Positions 29,452 through 38,341 are shown, counted from the stretch's first letter. The stretch: 56,997 bases of DNA from an uncultured Clostridia bacterium (GCA_904419945.1 CAJFTM010000003.1:1-56997); one strand, 5' to 3'. Program-made: numbers and translations. The notes: generated by a model not told the origin, from the letters alone.

Positions 29452-30393
29452 CTATTCTCCGATTTTTTCCGCTATGCGCAACTTTGCGCTCTTGGCCCTG
29501 GAATTTTCTTCCAGTTCCCCCTCCCCCGCAGTGAGCGGTTTGCGGGTGATGATCTCGATTTCCTTCTTCTTTCCGCATACACAGACGGGCAAACTCTTAT
29601 CGCAGGTACAGCCGGTCGCAAGATCACGGAACACATTCTTCACGATCCTGTCTTCCAAAGAATGAAACGTGAGGATGCAGATCCTTCCCCCTTTCCGCAG
29701 CCGAAGCGTCAAGCCCCGCACCGCTTCCGCGAGCCCGGTAAGCTCGCCGTTGACCTCGATCCGTATCGCCTGAAACGTCTTTCGTGCACAAGGCCCGTTG
29801 TGTCGAAATTTTGCGGGGATGCTCTCCTCCGCAATTTGAGCAAGTTCCCCCGTGCGTTCGATCCTGTGATCGGCACGCACACGGACGATGTTTTCCGCGA
29901 TTCGATTCGCGAAGCGCTCCTCCCCGTAATCGCGCAGGATCCGGCAGAGTTGCTCTCGAGAATATCCGTTGACGACGTCTGCCGCGGTAAACGCCGCGCT
30001 TTCGTCCATACGCATATCCAACGGAGCGTCCTGCATGTAGCTGAAACCGCGAGACACCTCGTCCAGCTGAAAGCTCGAAACGCCGAAGTCGAGCATCACG
30101 CCGTCCAGCTCGTCCACCCCCTCCCGTTCGAGGACGGAGGCAAAGTCCTTGAAATTGCTCTTGTAAATGCGGTACCTGCCCGAAAAATCGGAAAGGCGGC
30201 TTTCGGCCGCGGCGATCGCATCGTCGTCAAGATCGGTAGCGATCAGCCGTCCGTCGGGAGCCGTTCTCCGAAGGATCTCGCAGGAGTGTCCGCCCCCGCC
30301 CACCGTGCCGTCAAAATAGACGCCGCCGCTGTGCAGGTGCAAGCCGTGCATGCACTCCTCGAGCATGACCGGCTTGTGTGAGAACGCGATCAT
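29452..30393 (-). CDS. rsmH: 16S rRNA (cytosine(1402)-N(4))-methyltransferase RsmH
   Basis: RsmH (MraW) methylates C1402 of 16S rRNA in the ribosomal P site, using SAM. The 313-residue protein has the SAM-binding segment FDGTVGGGGHS near the start, FGVSSFQLD, and the conserved C-terminal FHSLEDRIVKN. Its ATG overlaps the mraZ stop (ATGA), as in most dcw clusters. Confidence 0.97.
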   Translation of the reverse strand: MIAFSHKPVMLEECMHGLHLHSGGVYFDGTVGGGGHSCEILRRTAPDGRLIATDLDDDAIAAAESRLSDFSGRYRIYKSNFKDFASVLEREGVDELDGVMLDFGVSSFQLDEVSRGFSYMQDAPLDMRMDESAAFTAADVVNGYSREQLCRILRDYGEERFANRIAENIVRVRADHRIERTGELAQIAEESIPAKFRHNGPCARKTFQAIRIEVNGELTGLAEAVRGLTLRLRKGGRICILTFHSLEDRIVKNVFRDLATGCTCDKSLPVCVCGKKKEIEIITRKPLTAGEGELEENSRAKSAKLRIAEKIGE

Positions 30394-30842
30394 TCGTCGC
30401 CCTTATCTTTGGACTTTTTCAGAGCGTTGAGCTTTGCAAAGACGCTGCTGATATTCATGCCCTGCGTTCTCTTGGCGAACGATTCCGCCGATTCGATGCG
30501 AAGGAAAGACGCTGCGCCCGTGATGACGATGTCTTTGTCGATCTTGGCGTACTCCTTCAGTTCCGCAGGAATGATGATCCTGCCCTGATTGTCTTGCGTC
30601 ACATCGTGTACCATTGCCGTGAAGAGCGCGATCGCATTCTGCGCTTCTTCGTCAAAGAAAGAAACTTCGCCGAAGCTGTCGAGGATCTTCTGATACTCCT
30701 TCTGCGGCATCACATAGATGCTCTCCCCCGGGCCATACGCGAGCTTATAACCGGACCCGAGCTCCTCCTTGAACTTCGCAGGAATTCGTATTCTGTTTTT
30801 GTCGTCCAAACGATTGTTGAACCGTCCGTTGAAAGAATACAT
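30390..30842 (-). CDS. mraZ: Transcriptional regulator MraZ
   Basis: MraZ is a ring-forming DNA-binding protein that controls the dcw operon it heads. The 150-residue product has two SpoVT/AbrB-like halves, with the paired motifs LDDKNRIRIPAKF and QDNQGRIIIPAEL, at full family length plus a lysine-rich tail. It is translated from an ATG with AAGGG five bases upstream. Three GTGG boxes lie over its promoter, fitting autoregulation. Confidence 0.97.
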   Translation of the reverse strand: MYSFNGRFNNRLDDKNRIRIPAKFKEELGSGYKLAYGPGESIYVMPQKEYQKILDSFGEVSFFDEEAQNAIALFTAMVHDVTQDNQGRIIIPAELKEYAKIDKDIVITGAASFLRIESAESFAKRTQGMNISSVFAKLNALKKSKDKGDE

Positions 30843-30871
30843 CCTGACCCTTCTCCGATAATGGTGAGTCT

Positions 30872-30904
30872 ATTATATCACCACTTTTGCCCACTGTCAA
30901 CCAC
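30872..30904 (-). promoter_or_regulatory. dcw promoter with three MraZ boxes
   Basis: The minus strand holds a perfect TTGACA (30895-30900), 17-bp spacer and TATAAT (30872-30877), 30 bp from mraZ. Three GTGG repeats (plus-strand CCAC at 30881, 30891 and 30901) are spaced exactly 10 bp apart on one face of the helix, flanking and filling the spacer. This is the known form of MraZ operators (direct repeats, 10-bp period), so binding should block polymerase. Confidence 0.85.
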
Positions 30905-30918
30905 AAACCCAAAAAAAT

Positions 30919-31920
30919 TTACGTTTTTTTTGAATTTTTTTCCACCATTTCCCTACATTTTAAGAAATATGAACATATGTTTGCTTCTTTTTGCAGCGTA
31001 TAAAAGGCGATTTCGTCGAATTTTGCGGAAGATCCGAGAAAAATCGGGGCATTTTCCCCCATTTTTGCCATATTTTTTGAACATTTGTTTGTATTTTGAG
31101 ATGGGTGGTCAGCTCTCCCTATGCTGTGGTCAACTCGCTCGTTGCGGTGGTCAGCCATCCCTATGCTGCCCCCGTTCTTTCCCTCCGCATGCGGCACAAA
31201 AGGGATAATCTCCTCTGCGCCGGCCCCCGTTCCGGCAACAGCATGCGGCTCCGCCTCCCCTCCCCGCACAGGCAGTTCGAAGGGGGGCAGCCCCGCCACG
31301 GCGGCAAGGCGGCGCAGCGTGCCCTCTGTCCCGTCGAAGACGGGACAGCCGAGAACTTCTGCAAAGGCGCGGCGCAGCCAAACGTAATGGGTGCATCCGA
31401 GGACGGTTGCAGCGAAGCGGCCGGGCGGCAGAAACTCTCCGACGGGCAGGGACGCAAGGTCCGAAACGTGCGATTCGACGGCGGCCGCGAGCCGCGAGGG
31501 ACAGCGGACGACGACGGGAGACGGACAGTCCGCGAGCAGCTTGCGCACGCGCTCGCTCGCGAATGTAGCGCGCGTACATAATAATAGCAACCGCCCGCCG
31601 CGGGCAGCCCGTGCGGCGGGGCGCAGTGCCGGCTCCACGCCGATGACAGGAAAGGAAAAGCGGCGCCGCAGTTCACCGATGCAGACAGCGGTGACGGTGT
31701 TGCAGGCAACGACGGCCGCGCGGACGGGAAAGCGGGCAATTTCCTCAAATGCGGCGAGCGCAAAACGGCGGATCTCCGCTTCGGAGCGCGCCCCGTAAGG
31801 CGCATGTTCATTGTCCCCGAAATACAGCGCCGGCGTTGCGGGATAAACGCGGCAAAAAGCGGACAAAAGCGTGAGACCGCCCACGCCGCTGTCAAAAAAA
31901 GCGACATATTCTCTCTCCAT
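30919..31920 (-). CDS. murI: Glutamate racemase with C-terminal extension
   Basis: MurI makes D-glutamate for MurD. The catalytic domain (about 1-210) has FDSGVGGLT and the two catalytic cysteines Cys73 (ACNTVT) and Cys176 (GCTHY). The protein then continues for about 120 residues that do not look like the family (usual length 255-275). This tail has a 14-residue repeat rich in ADH/VDH and an AT-rich end, and it stops about 15 bp from the dcw promoter. It looks like former intergenic DNA added by loss of a stop. The ATG has a strong GGAGGAGG site. Confidence 0.9.
   Translation of the reverse strand: MEREYVAFFDSGVGGLTLLSAFCRVYPATPALYFGDNEHAPYGARSEAEIRRFALAAFEEIARFPVRAAVVACNTVTAVCIGELRRRFSFPVIGVEPALRPAARAARGGRLLLLCTRATFASERVRKLLADCPSPVVVRCPSRLAAAVESHVSDLASLPVGEFLPPGRFAATVLGCTHYVWLRRAFAEVLGCPVFDGTEGTLRRLAAVAGLPPFELPVRGGEAEPHAVAGTGAGAEEIIPFVPHAEGKNGGSIGMADHRNERVDHSIGRADHPSQNTNKCSKNMAKMGENAPIFLGSSAKFDEIAFYTLQKEANICSYFLKCREMVEKNSKKT
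31104..31168. repeat. Direct repeat within the murI 3' end
   Basis: Two 23-bp copies that begin GGTGGTCAGC and end TCCCTATGCTG lie at 31104-31126 and 31146-31168, 42 bp apart (14 codons), with about two mismatches and a weaker copy between. They encode the SIGxADH/VDH repeat in the MurI tail. Confidence 0.6.
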
Positions 31921-32002
31921 CTTCCCTCCTCCCCGAAAACGACCTGACAGCGGATACTATGAAAAAGCGGGAGACAAAATTACACTTTTCGGCAAAAAAT
32001 AG

Positions 32003-32031
32003 TTTACAAGTGCTCTTTTTTATGCTAAAAT
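32003..32031 (+). promoter_or_regulatory. Promoter for rpsT
   Basis: TTTACA (32003-32008), 17-bp spacer, TAAAAT (32026-32031), about 40 bp upstream of the rpsT start and divergent from murI. Confidence 0.65.
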
Positions 32032-32072
32032 AGCTGGGATATTAAAAGAGAACCATTGAAAGGAGAAGCAAA

Positions 32073-32357
32073 GTGCCTAACATCAAATCCGCGAAGAAGC
32101 GCGTGGTCGTGAATGAAAAGAAGAATACGCAGAACCGCATGATCAAATCTTCCGTCAAGACGGCCATCCGCAAATTCAACGCAGCTTTGGCAGCGGGCGA
32201 CGCAGAAGCGGCAGAAAAGCTTTTGCCCGAGACTGTGTCCGTCATCGATTCCGCCGCCTCCAAAGGGATCATCCATAAGAACAACGCGGCAAATAAAAAG
32301 TCCGCTCTGGCGAAAAACCTCAACGCCCTGAAGGCTGCCCCTGCAAAGGCAGAGTAA
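32073..32357 (+). CDS. rpsT: 30S ribosomal protein S20
   Basis: S20 binds the 5' domain of 16S rRNA early in 30S assembly. The 94-residue, Lys/Ala-rich protein begins PNIKSAKKR and shows the conserved NKKSALAK near the end; length is standard. The start is GTG, set by a GAAAGGAG site. A strong terminator follows, so it is monocistronic. Confidence 0.97.
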   Translation: MPNIKSAKKRVVVNEKKNTQNRMIKSSVKTAIRKFNAALAAGDAEAAEKLLPETVSVIDSAASKGIIHKNNAANKKSALAKNLNALKAAPAKAE

Positions 32358-32386
32358 GACTTTTACGCAAGCCAAGCGAAAAATTC

Positions 32387-32414
32387 GGCACAGGCCAAAG
32401 GCCTGTGCCTTTTT
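32387..32414 (+). terminator. Intrinsic terminator of rpsT
   Basis: A perfect 10-bp stem GGCACAGGCC/GGCCTGTGCC (32387-32396 with 32400-32409) with a 3-nt loop is followed by five T. Confidence 0.88.
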
Positions 32415-32482
32415 CGCGTGCGGGCAAAACAGCGCAAAGCGAGGCGGGCACAATTTCCGGCTGACTTTTTCCGCACAAACAT

Positions 32483-32511
32483 TTGCCCTTTGCCCTAAAA
32501 ACGGGTATAAT
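32483..32511 (+). promoter_or_regulatory. Promoter for the potABCD operon
   Basis: TTGCCC (32483-32488), 17-bp spacer, TATAAT (32506-32511), about 70 bp upstream of potA. No riboswitch fold is evident between promoter and gene. Confidence 0.6.
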
Positions 32512-32581
32512 AAAGGGCGAAGGCACCTCTGTTTTGCGCATACGCGCGCGGAGCGCCGCACACAGTGGGAGTATTTGAACG

Positions 32582-34093
32582 ATGAACGAAAGAAAAATGG
32601 ACGAAAAGATCATCCAGCTGGTCAACGTATCGAAAGTATTCGACGAGACGACGGCCGTAGAGAACGTGAGCTTTTACGTGCGAAAGGGAGAATTTATCAC
32701 CTTTCTCGGCCCTTCCGGCTGCGGTAAGACGACGACTCTGCGCATGATCGCGGGCTTTGACATTCCGACCAGCGGCAAGATCCTCCTCAACGGAAAGGAC
32801 ATCACCGACCTGCCCCCCAACAAACGGCCTGTCAACACCGTATTCCAGCGGTATGCGCTCTTCCCCCACTACAACATCTACGATAACATCGCCTTCGGCC
32901 TAAAGCTGAAAAAGGTTCCCGTGACCTACCGCAATGACAAGGGCGAAACGTACACCAAGTGGCAGAAACTGACCCGCCGGGAGATCGATGAAAAGGTGAA
33001 AAATGCACTCGCCGTCGTCGACCTCGAGGGATTTGAAAAGCGGAGCGTCTCCACCCTGTCGGGCGGGCAGCAGCAGCGCGTTGCCATTGCGCGGGCGATC
33101 GTCAACGAACCGGAGATCCTGCTTTTGGACGAACCGCTGGGCGCGCTCGACCTGAAGATGCGCAAGGAGATGCAGATCGAACTGAAAGAGATGCACCGCA
33201 AACTGGGCATCACGTTCATTTACGTGACGCACGACCAGGAAGAGGCCCTGACCATGAGCGACACCATCGTCGTCATGAAAGACGGCTGCATCCAGCAGAT
33301 CGGGACGCCGACCGACATCTACAACGAACCGGCAAATGCATTCGTGGCCGACTTTATCGGCGACAGCAATATCCTGAACGGCACGATGGTGGATGCGCTG
33401 ACAGTGCGGTTCTGCAACCGCAACTTCCGCTGCGTGGACGACTTCGAGCGCAACGAGAAGGTGGATGTCGTCGTCCGCCCGGAAGACATCGAAATGGTTC
33501 CCCCCGAACAGGGAATGCTGGTCGGCAGGGTGGTAAGCGTCGTATTCAAGGGCGTCCACTATGAGATCACGGCGATGGTCGGCCGCTCGGAGATGATCAT
33601 CCAGAGCACGCAGAGCCGGGAGATCGGGGAGCTGATCGGCATGAACATCGCCCCCGACGCCATCCACATCATGAAAAAAGAGCTGACCTGCAACCGCTAC
33701 GACGGCTACATCACCAAGAAAAACACCGTCGTATTCGGCGACGGCGAATTTGACTGCGACGTGACCACCCTCTACCCTGGCTCACACTTGGACGAGGACG
33801 GATACCTGATCACCGCACAGGGCGAAAAGATCGACCTGACCGATGCGGACGTGGCTGTCGAAGTGGGCCTCACCGATATCGAAATCAGCGACAACGCCGA
33901 GGAGGGCGGCGCGCGCGGCCACATCGTTTCCCTCATCTACAAGGGAGATCATTACCAATACATCGTGCGCACGGAGGAAAACGAGGAAGACTACGTGCTC
34001 GACACGGAAGACCTGTGGAACGAAAACGATTACGTCAGCGTCAAGATCAAGCCGGAAAACATCCACATGAAACTCAAACAGGAGATCAAGTGA
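32582..34093 (+). CDS. potA: Polyamine ABC transporter ATPase PotA, extended
   Basis: PotA powers spermidine/putrescine import. The 503-residue protein has Walker A GPSGCGKT (43-50), the signature LSGGQQQ (158-164) and Walker B ILLLDE (178-183). Two features differ from ordinary 350-370-residue PotA. First, a polar insert of about 17 residues (112-128) lies between the Q-loop region and the signature. Second, the C-terminal part is doubled. One TOBE-type unit ([15 protein letters not shown], about 320-375) is followed by a second ([15 protein letters not shown], about 445-500) with clear internal similarity. It heads four tightly packed genes. Confidence 0.93.
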   Translation: MNERKMDEKIIQLVNVSKVFDETTAVENVSFYVRKGEFITFLGPSGCGKTTTLRMIAGFDIPTSGKILLNGKDITDLPPNKRPVNTVFQRYALFPHYNIYDNIAFGLKLKKVPVTYRNDKGETYTKWQKLTRREIDEKVKNALAVVDLEGFEKRSVSTLSGGQQQRVAIARAIVNEPEILLLDEPLGALDLKMRKEMQIELKEMHRKLGITFIYVTHDQEEALTMSDTIVVMKDGCIQQIGTPTDIYNEPANAFVADFIGDSNILNGTMVDALTVRFCNRNFRCVDDFERNEKVDVVVRPEDIEMVPPEQGMLVGRVVSVVFKGVHYEITAMVGRSEMIIQSTQSREIGELIGMNIAPDAIHIMKKELTCNRYDGYITKKNTVVFGDGEFDCDVTTLYPGSHLDEDGYLITAQGEKIDLTDADVAVEVGLTDIEISDNAEEGGARGHIVSLIYKGDHYQYIVRTEENEEDYVLDTEDLWNENDYVSVKIKPENIHMKLKQEIK

Positions 34094-34094
34094 C

Positions 34095-34907
34095 ATGGTG
34101 CGCGTGCATTTTTCCCGCCGCCAGCTCTGCATCCCCTACGGGCTGTTCCTGGCGCTGTTCGTCGTCATCCCCATGCTGCTCATCCTCTTCTACGCCTTTA
34201 CGGAAGAGATCGACGGCGTGCTGACTTTTACCTTTTCCAACTTCCTCAACTTTTTCACGAGCACGGCAAAACTCTCTACCCTGCTGATGAGCTTTACCGT
34301 CGCGATCATATCGACGGCTATCTGTCTGGCGATCGCTTACCCCGTGGCGTATATCCTGGCGCGCAGCAAGCTGCGCAGGCGCAACGTACTGCTGATGCTG
34401 TTTATCCTGCCCATGTGGATCAACTTTGTGCTGCGCATCACGGCGCTGCGCGAGCTGCTCGACCTGATCGGGCTGCTGGGCACACAGAACTATCTGAACA
34501 CAATCATCGGCATGGTATACGACTTTTTGCCCTTCATGATCCTGCCTCTGTACACGACACTCGAAAAGCTGGATGAAAGCTACCTCGAGGCGGCGGCGGA
34601 CTTGGGCGGGAATAAATTTACCGTCTTTACGAAGGTGACGTTCCCCCTATCCATGCCGGGCGTCATATCCGGCATCACGATGGTATTCATGCCCTCGATG
34701 ACAAATTACGTCGTGTCGGATACGCTGAGCAATTTTAACATCACCATCCTCGGCAAACTGATCGACCAATATTTTACAACTTATGACAACTGGCACATGG
34801 GCTCGATGATCTCCATCATCCTGCTCGTGATCATCTTTGTGACCATGCTCGCGACGGGCGGATTCAAGGATGACGGCCGCGAGGCCCGGGGGGCAAATTT
34901 ATGGTAA
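34095..34907 (+). CDS. potB: Polyamine ABC transporter permease PotB
   Basis: This inner-membrane permease subunit has 270 residues and about six membrane helices. The EAA loop EAAADLGGNKFTVFTKV contacts the ATPase. The ATG lies one base after the potA stop. It forms the channel as a heterodimer with the following PotC. Confidence 0.95.
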   Translation: MVRVHFSRRQLCIPYGLFLALFVVIPMLLILFYAFTEEIDGVLTFTFSNFLNFFTSTAKLSTLLMSFTVAIISTAICLAIAYPVAYILARSKLRRRNVLLMLFILPMWINFVLRITALRELLDLIGLLGTQNYLNTIIGMVYDFLPFMILPLYTTLEKLDESYLEAAADLGGNKFTVFTKVTFPLSMPGVISGITMVFMPSMTNYVVSDTLSNFNITILGKLIDQYFTTYDNWHMGSMISIILLVIIFVTMLATGGFKDDGREARGANLW

Positions 34908-35701
34908 AAAAGATCTTATCCATAACGATCTGCGTCGCCGTACTGCTCTTTATCTATGCGCCCATCCTGCTGCTCGTCGTATACAGCTTTACCGATTCGA
35001 ACGTGATCGGCAAATGGGACGGATTTTCCTTTGACCTGTATGTCCAGCTCTTCCGCGATGCGGAGATCATGCAGATCCTCTTCAATACGATTTGGCTGGC
35101 ACTGGCAGCGGCGCTGCTCTCGACCGTGCTCGGCACGGCGGGGGCGATCGGCATCTTTTACAGCAAGCGCAAGTTTGCCAAGCCCTTGCAGGCGGTCTCG
35201 CAGATCCCCGTCATCAATGCGGAGATCGTAACGGCCATCTCGCTGGCATTGCTCTTTTCCGCCGTTTTCCTATACCGCACCTACCTTTCGCTCATCGTCG
35301 GGCACATGGTGCTGTGCACACCCTTTGTCGTGCTCTCGGTCATGCCCAAACTCAAACAGATGGATCCGAACATTTATGAAGCGGCGCTCGATTTGGGAGC
35401 AAGCCCCTCGGCAGCGCTGTTCAAAGTGGTCATACCGCAGATCTTTTCGGGCATCGTTTCAGGATTTATGCTTTCGATCACGCTCTCTCTGGACGATTAT
35501 ATCGTGACGGCGTTTACAAAGCCGCCCATGTTCGACACTATCAGCACCTACGTCTACAACGCGGTGAAAAACGGAACGAACAGTTCGACGCCGGCACTGC
35601 GCGCCCTGTCTGCGCTCATCTTCATCGTGATGATCGCGGTACTGCTCGCAATCAACCTGCGCGCGCGCAGACCTGCCGCCAAAAAGGAGGCCGCGCAATG
35701 A
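34901..35701 (+). CDS. potC: Polyamine ABC transporter permease PotC
   Basis: The second permease subunit has 266 residues and about six helices, with the EAA loop EAALDLGASPSAALFKV. It overlaps potB by 7 bases and potD by ATGA, so translation is coupled along the operon. Confidence 0.95.
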   Translation: MVKKILSITICVAVLLFIYAPILLLVVYSFTDSNVIGKWDGFSFDLYVQLFRDAEIMQILFNTIWLALAAALLSTVLGTAGAIGIFYSKRKFAKPLQAVSQIPVINAEIVTAISLALLFSAVFLYRTYLSLIVGHMVLCTPFVVLSVMPKLKQMDPNIYEAALDLGASPSAALFKVVIPQIFSGIVSGFMLSITLSLDDYIVTAFTKPPMFDTISTYVYNAVKNGTNSSTPALRALSALIFIVMIAVLLAINLRARRPAAKKEAAQ

Positions 35702-37239
35702 AGAGACGCATCCTGACAACGGCGCTCGCATGCGCCATGCTCCTCCCCTGCGCGCTCCCGCTCGCAGGGTGTGCCGCCGAAAAAGAGGAAGTCCTGCGCG
35801 TCTATAACTGGGAGGACTACATCAGCACTCCGTCCGAGAGCGAAGGCGGTTCGGAAGAGAGCGATTACGTCGACCTGATCGCGGAATTCGAGCGGGAATA
35901 CGAGGCGCAGACGGGCAAGCCCATCCGCGTGGAATATTCTACGTTCGGCACCAACGAGAACATGTATAACGAACTGAAGATCAATCCCGGCGCGTATGAT
36001 CTCGTCTGCCCTTCCGACTATATGATCATGAAAATGATCGCCGAAGACATGGTCGAACCGTTCTCCGAACAGTTCCTGACGGAAAGCAACTATGCAAAAT
36101 ACGGCTCCCCCTATATCCGCGATCTGTTCAAAGAGAACGGCTGGGCGCAGTACGCCGTACCCTATATGTGGGGCACGATGGGATACGTTTACAACCCCGA
36201 ACTGAGCGAGACCGTCGAAGAGGATCTGTCCAGCTGGGCAGGGCTGTGGGCGGAAGAATATGCATCTGTTGCGACCATCAAGGACAGCGTGCGCGACTCC
36301 TATTTCCTCGGCGTTGCGTACGTCTACCGCGAGGAGCTGATGCAGCTGCAGGAAGAGTACGGCGCCGCCGGCATGAAGCTGGCGGATGAGAACTATGCCG
36401 CCTTTAACGCAAAAGTCACCGAGATCATGAACCGCACGGACGAAGCGACCATCGAACAGACCAAGGATGCGCTGCTCGCCCTCAAAGAGCACCTGTACGG
36501 CTTTGAAGTGGACAGCGGCAAACAGGACATGGTCGTGGGCCGGATCAGCATCAACTTCGCCTGGAGCGGCGATGCCGTGTATACGATGGACGATGCGGAA
36601 CCCTATACAGACGAAAACGGGGTTTACCACGACGGCATCTACCTCAACTACATCGTGCCGCAGGAATGCTCGAACATTTGGTTTGACGGCTGGGTCATGC
36701 CGAAGGGGGCGCAGAATACGGAGGCCGCGGAGGCATTTGTAGACTTCCTCTCCCGCCCGGAAAATGCGGTCGCCAATATGAATTACATCGGCTATACCTC
36801 CTCGATCGCGGGGGACGCCGTCTTTGACGAGATGGTGGACTGGTACGCAGAGGGCGAAGAGGGCGACACCGACGAAAACGGGGCGCCGCTCGTCCCCTAC
36901 GACCTCAATTACTTCTTCGACGGCACGAGCGACGGTGCGCATGCGGACGGTGATTTTATCATTTATGTATCGGAAGAGAGCGCCAAGCGGCAGATCTGTG
37001 CGCAGTATCCTACCGAGGAAGTCATCGCGCGCAGCGCGATCATGCAGCACTTCGACGACGACACCAACGCCGCCGTCAATGAAATGTGGGAGGAAGTGAA
37101 GGGGCTGCCCATCCCCATCTGGGCGTACATCGTGATCGCCGCGATCGCTGCGGCCGGCATTGCGATCGGCCTCTCCTATATGTACAAGGGAAAGCGCTCG
37201 GAACCTAAGCCCAAAAAGGGATACCGGCGCGTATCATAA
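35698..37239 (+). CDS. potD: Polyamine-binding lipoprotein PotD with C-terminal membrane helix
   Basis: PotD captures spermidine or putrescine outside the cell. The signal peptide ends in the lipobox LAGC (Cys25), predicting lipid anchoring. The mature protein starts with the family motif VLRVYNWEDYI. At 513 residues it is about 150 longer than usual, with an acidic insert near residues 43-52 and a longer C-terminal half. It ends in a hydrophobic helix (about 473-495) followed by a basic tail (KRSEPKPKK), so it appears tethered at both ends, rare for a solute-binding protein. Ligand specificity is inferred from operon structure. Confidence 0.9.
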   Translation: MKRRILTTALACAMLLPCALPLAGCAAEKEEVLRVYNWEDYISTPSESEGGSEESDYVDLIAEFEREYEAQTGKPIRVEYSTFGTNENMYNELKINPGAYDLVCPSDYMIMKMIAEDMVEPFSEQFLTESNYAKYGSPYIRDLFKENGWAQYAVPYMWGTMGYVYNPELSETVEEDLSSWAGLWAEEYASVATIKDSVRDSYFLGVAYVYREELMQLQEEYGAAGMKLADENYAAFNAKVTEIMNRTDEATIEQTKDALLALKEHLYGFEVDSGKQDMVVGRISINFAWSGDAVYTMDDAEPYTDENGVYHDGIYLNYIVPQECSNIWFDGWVMPKGAQNTEAAEAFVDFLSRPENAVANMNYIGYTSSIAGDAVFDEMVDWYAEGEEGDTDENGAPLVPYDLNYFFDGTSDGAHADGDFIIYVSEESAKRQICAQYPTEEVIARSAIMQHFDDDTNAAVNEMWEEVKGLPIPIWAYIVIAAIAAAGIAIGLSYMYKGKRSEPKPKKGYRRVS

Positions 37240-37249
37240 CGGCTTACAT

Positions 37250-37300
37250 CGGCGGCCGAACGGCCGCCGTTCAAAAACAGCGGCTGCACGCGTGCAGCCG
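37250..37300. repeat. Two tandem GC palindromes between potD and the reductase gene
   Basis: CGGCGGCCG-AA-CGGCCGCCG (37250-37269) and the perfect palindrome CGGCTGCACG/CGTGCAGCCG (37281-37300) lie between the genes. Neither is followed by a T run, so they are not normal terminators; they may protect or separate the mRNA halves. Confidence 0.5.
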
Positions 37301-37315
37301 GAAACGGAGGAAATC

Positions 37316-38176
37316 ATGAAAGAACTCGTCATCATCGGGCAGGGCCCGGCAGGCATTTCGGCGGCACTCTATGCCGTGCGCGGCGGCGCTCCCGTCACCG
37401 TGGTCGCCAAAGGCGGCGGCGCCCTCGCCAAAACGGAAATGATCCAGAACTATTACGGTTTTGAAAACGGTATTTCGGGCAAAGAGCTGCTCGAGCGCGG
37501 CATCCGCCAAGCGGAAAATTTGGGCGTACGCTTTGTACACGGCGAACTGTTCGGCGTCGAATTCGGTGCGGACGGCTTTGAGGTCAAAACTTCGGAAGGG
37601 ACACTGCCGGCGGGAGCCGTGATCATTGCCTGCGGCACCGTGCGCAACGTCCCCCCCATCTCCAACCTGACAGAATTCGAGGGGCGCGGTGTGAGCTACT
37701 GCGCCATCTGCGACGCCTTCTTTTTCCGCGGGAAAAAGGTGGGCGTGATCGGCAGCGGCGCGTACGCCGCGAGCGAATATGCCGTACTGAAAAACGTGAT
37801 CGAAGACGTGACCATCCTCACCAACGGGGATGCCCCGCAGTTCGATTCTGCCCTGCCCCACGACACGCGCAGGATCGTGCGGCTGGAGGGGGACGAGACA
37901 GCTGTGCGCGGCGTCGTCTTTGAAGACGGAACAACAGAAGCGTTCGACGGACTGTTCGTCGCCTGCGGGTCGGCGGGCGCATTCGAACTTTCCAAAAAGC
38001 TCGGCCTGGAAACAGACGGAAACAAGATCGCGACGGACGAAAAGCGCGCGACCAATATCCCCGGCATCTTCGCCGCAGGCGACTGTGTAAAGGGCCTGCA
38101 GCAAATCGCCAAAGCGGTGTACGACGGCATGATCGCCGGCACGGAAGCGCTGAAATTTTTGAAAGCAAACTCCTGA
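37316..38176 (+). CDS. Thioredoxin-reductase-like FAD/NAD(P) oxidoreductase
   Basis: This flavoprotein resembles thioredoxin reductase: FAD motif GQGPAG (8-13), redox pair CAIC (Cys129, Cys132; usually CATC), NAD(P) motif GSGAYA (147-152), and the C-terminal FAD motif GIFAAGDC. At 286 residues it is slightly shorter than standard TrxB (about 305-320). No thioredoxin gene is adjacent, so the electron acceptor is unknown; it may serve a ferredoxin- or NADH-linked variant. The ATG at 37316 has an ideal ACGGAGG site; the frame opens earlier, inside potD. Confidence 0.88.
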   Translation: MKELVIIGQGPAGISAALYAVRGGAPVTVVAKGGGALAKTEMIQNYYGFENGISGKELLERGIRQAENLGVRFVHGELFGVEFGADGFEVKTSEGTLPAGAVIIACGTVRNVPPISNLTEFEGRGVSYCAICDAFFFRGKKVGVIGSGAYAASEYAVLKNVIEDVTILTNGDAPQFDSALPHDTRRIVRLEGDETAVRGVVFEDGTTEAFDGLFVACGSAGAFELSKKLGLETDGNKIATDEKRATNIPGIFAAGDCVKGLQQIAKAVYDGMIAGTEALKFLKANS

Positions 38177-38205
38177 CCATTTACAAGTAAACCAACACAA
38201 TCGTC

Positions 38206-38235
38206 ATCCACGTGCAGTGCACGTGGATTTTATTT
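38206..38235 (+). terminator. Intrinsic terminator after the reductase gene
   Basis: ATCCACGTG and CACGTGGAT form a stem (38206-38228) followed by a T-rich stretch TTTATTTTT. Confidence 0.7.
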
Positions 38236-38341
38236 TTCGGGCACAACCCTTGTTCACCGGCAGAACGCAAATGCGTTTTTTTGTTGACCGCCCTGCATCG
38301 GTCACTTGCTGCCCGGCAAAGGGCCTTTTATGTTTAACTTT

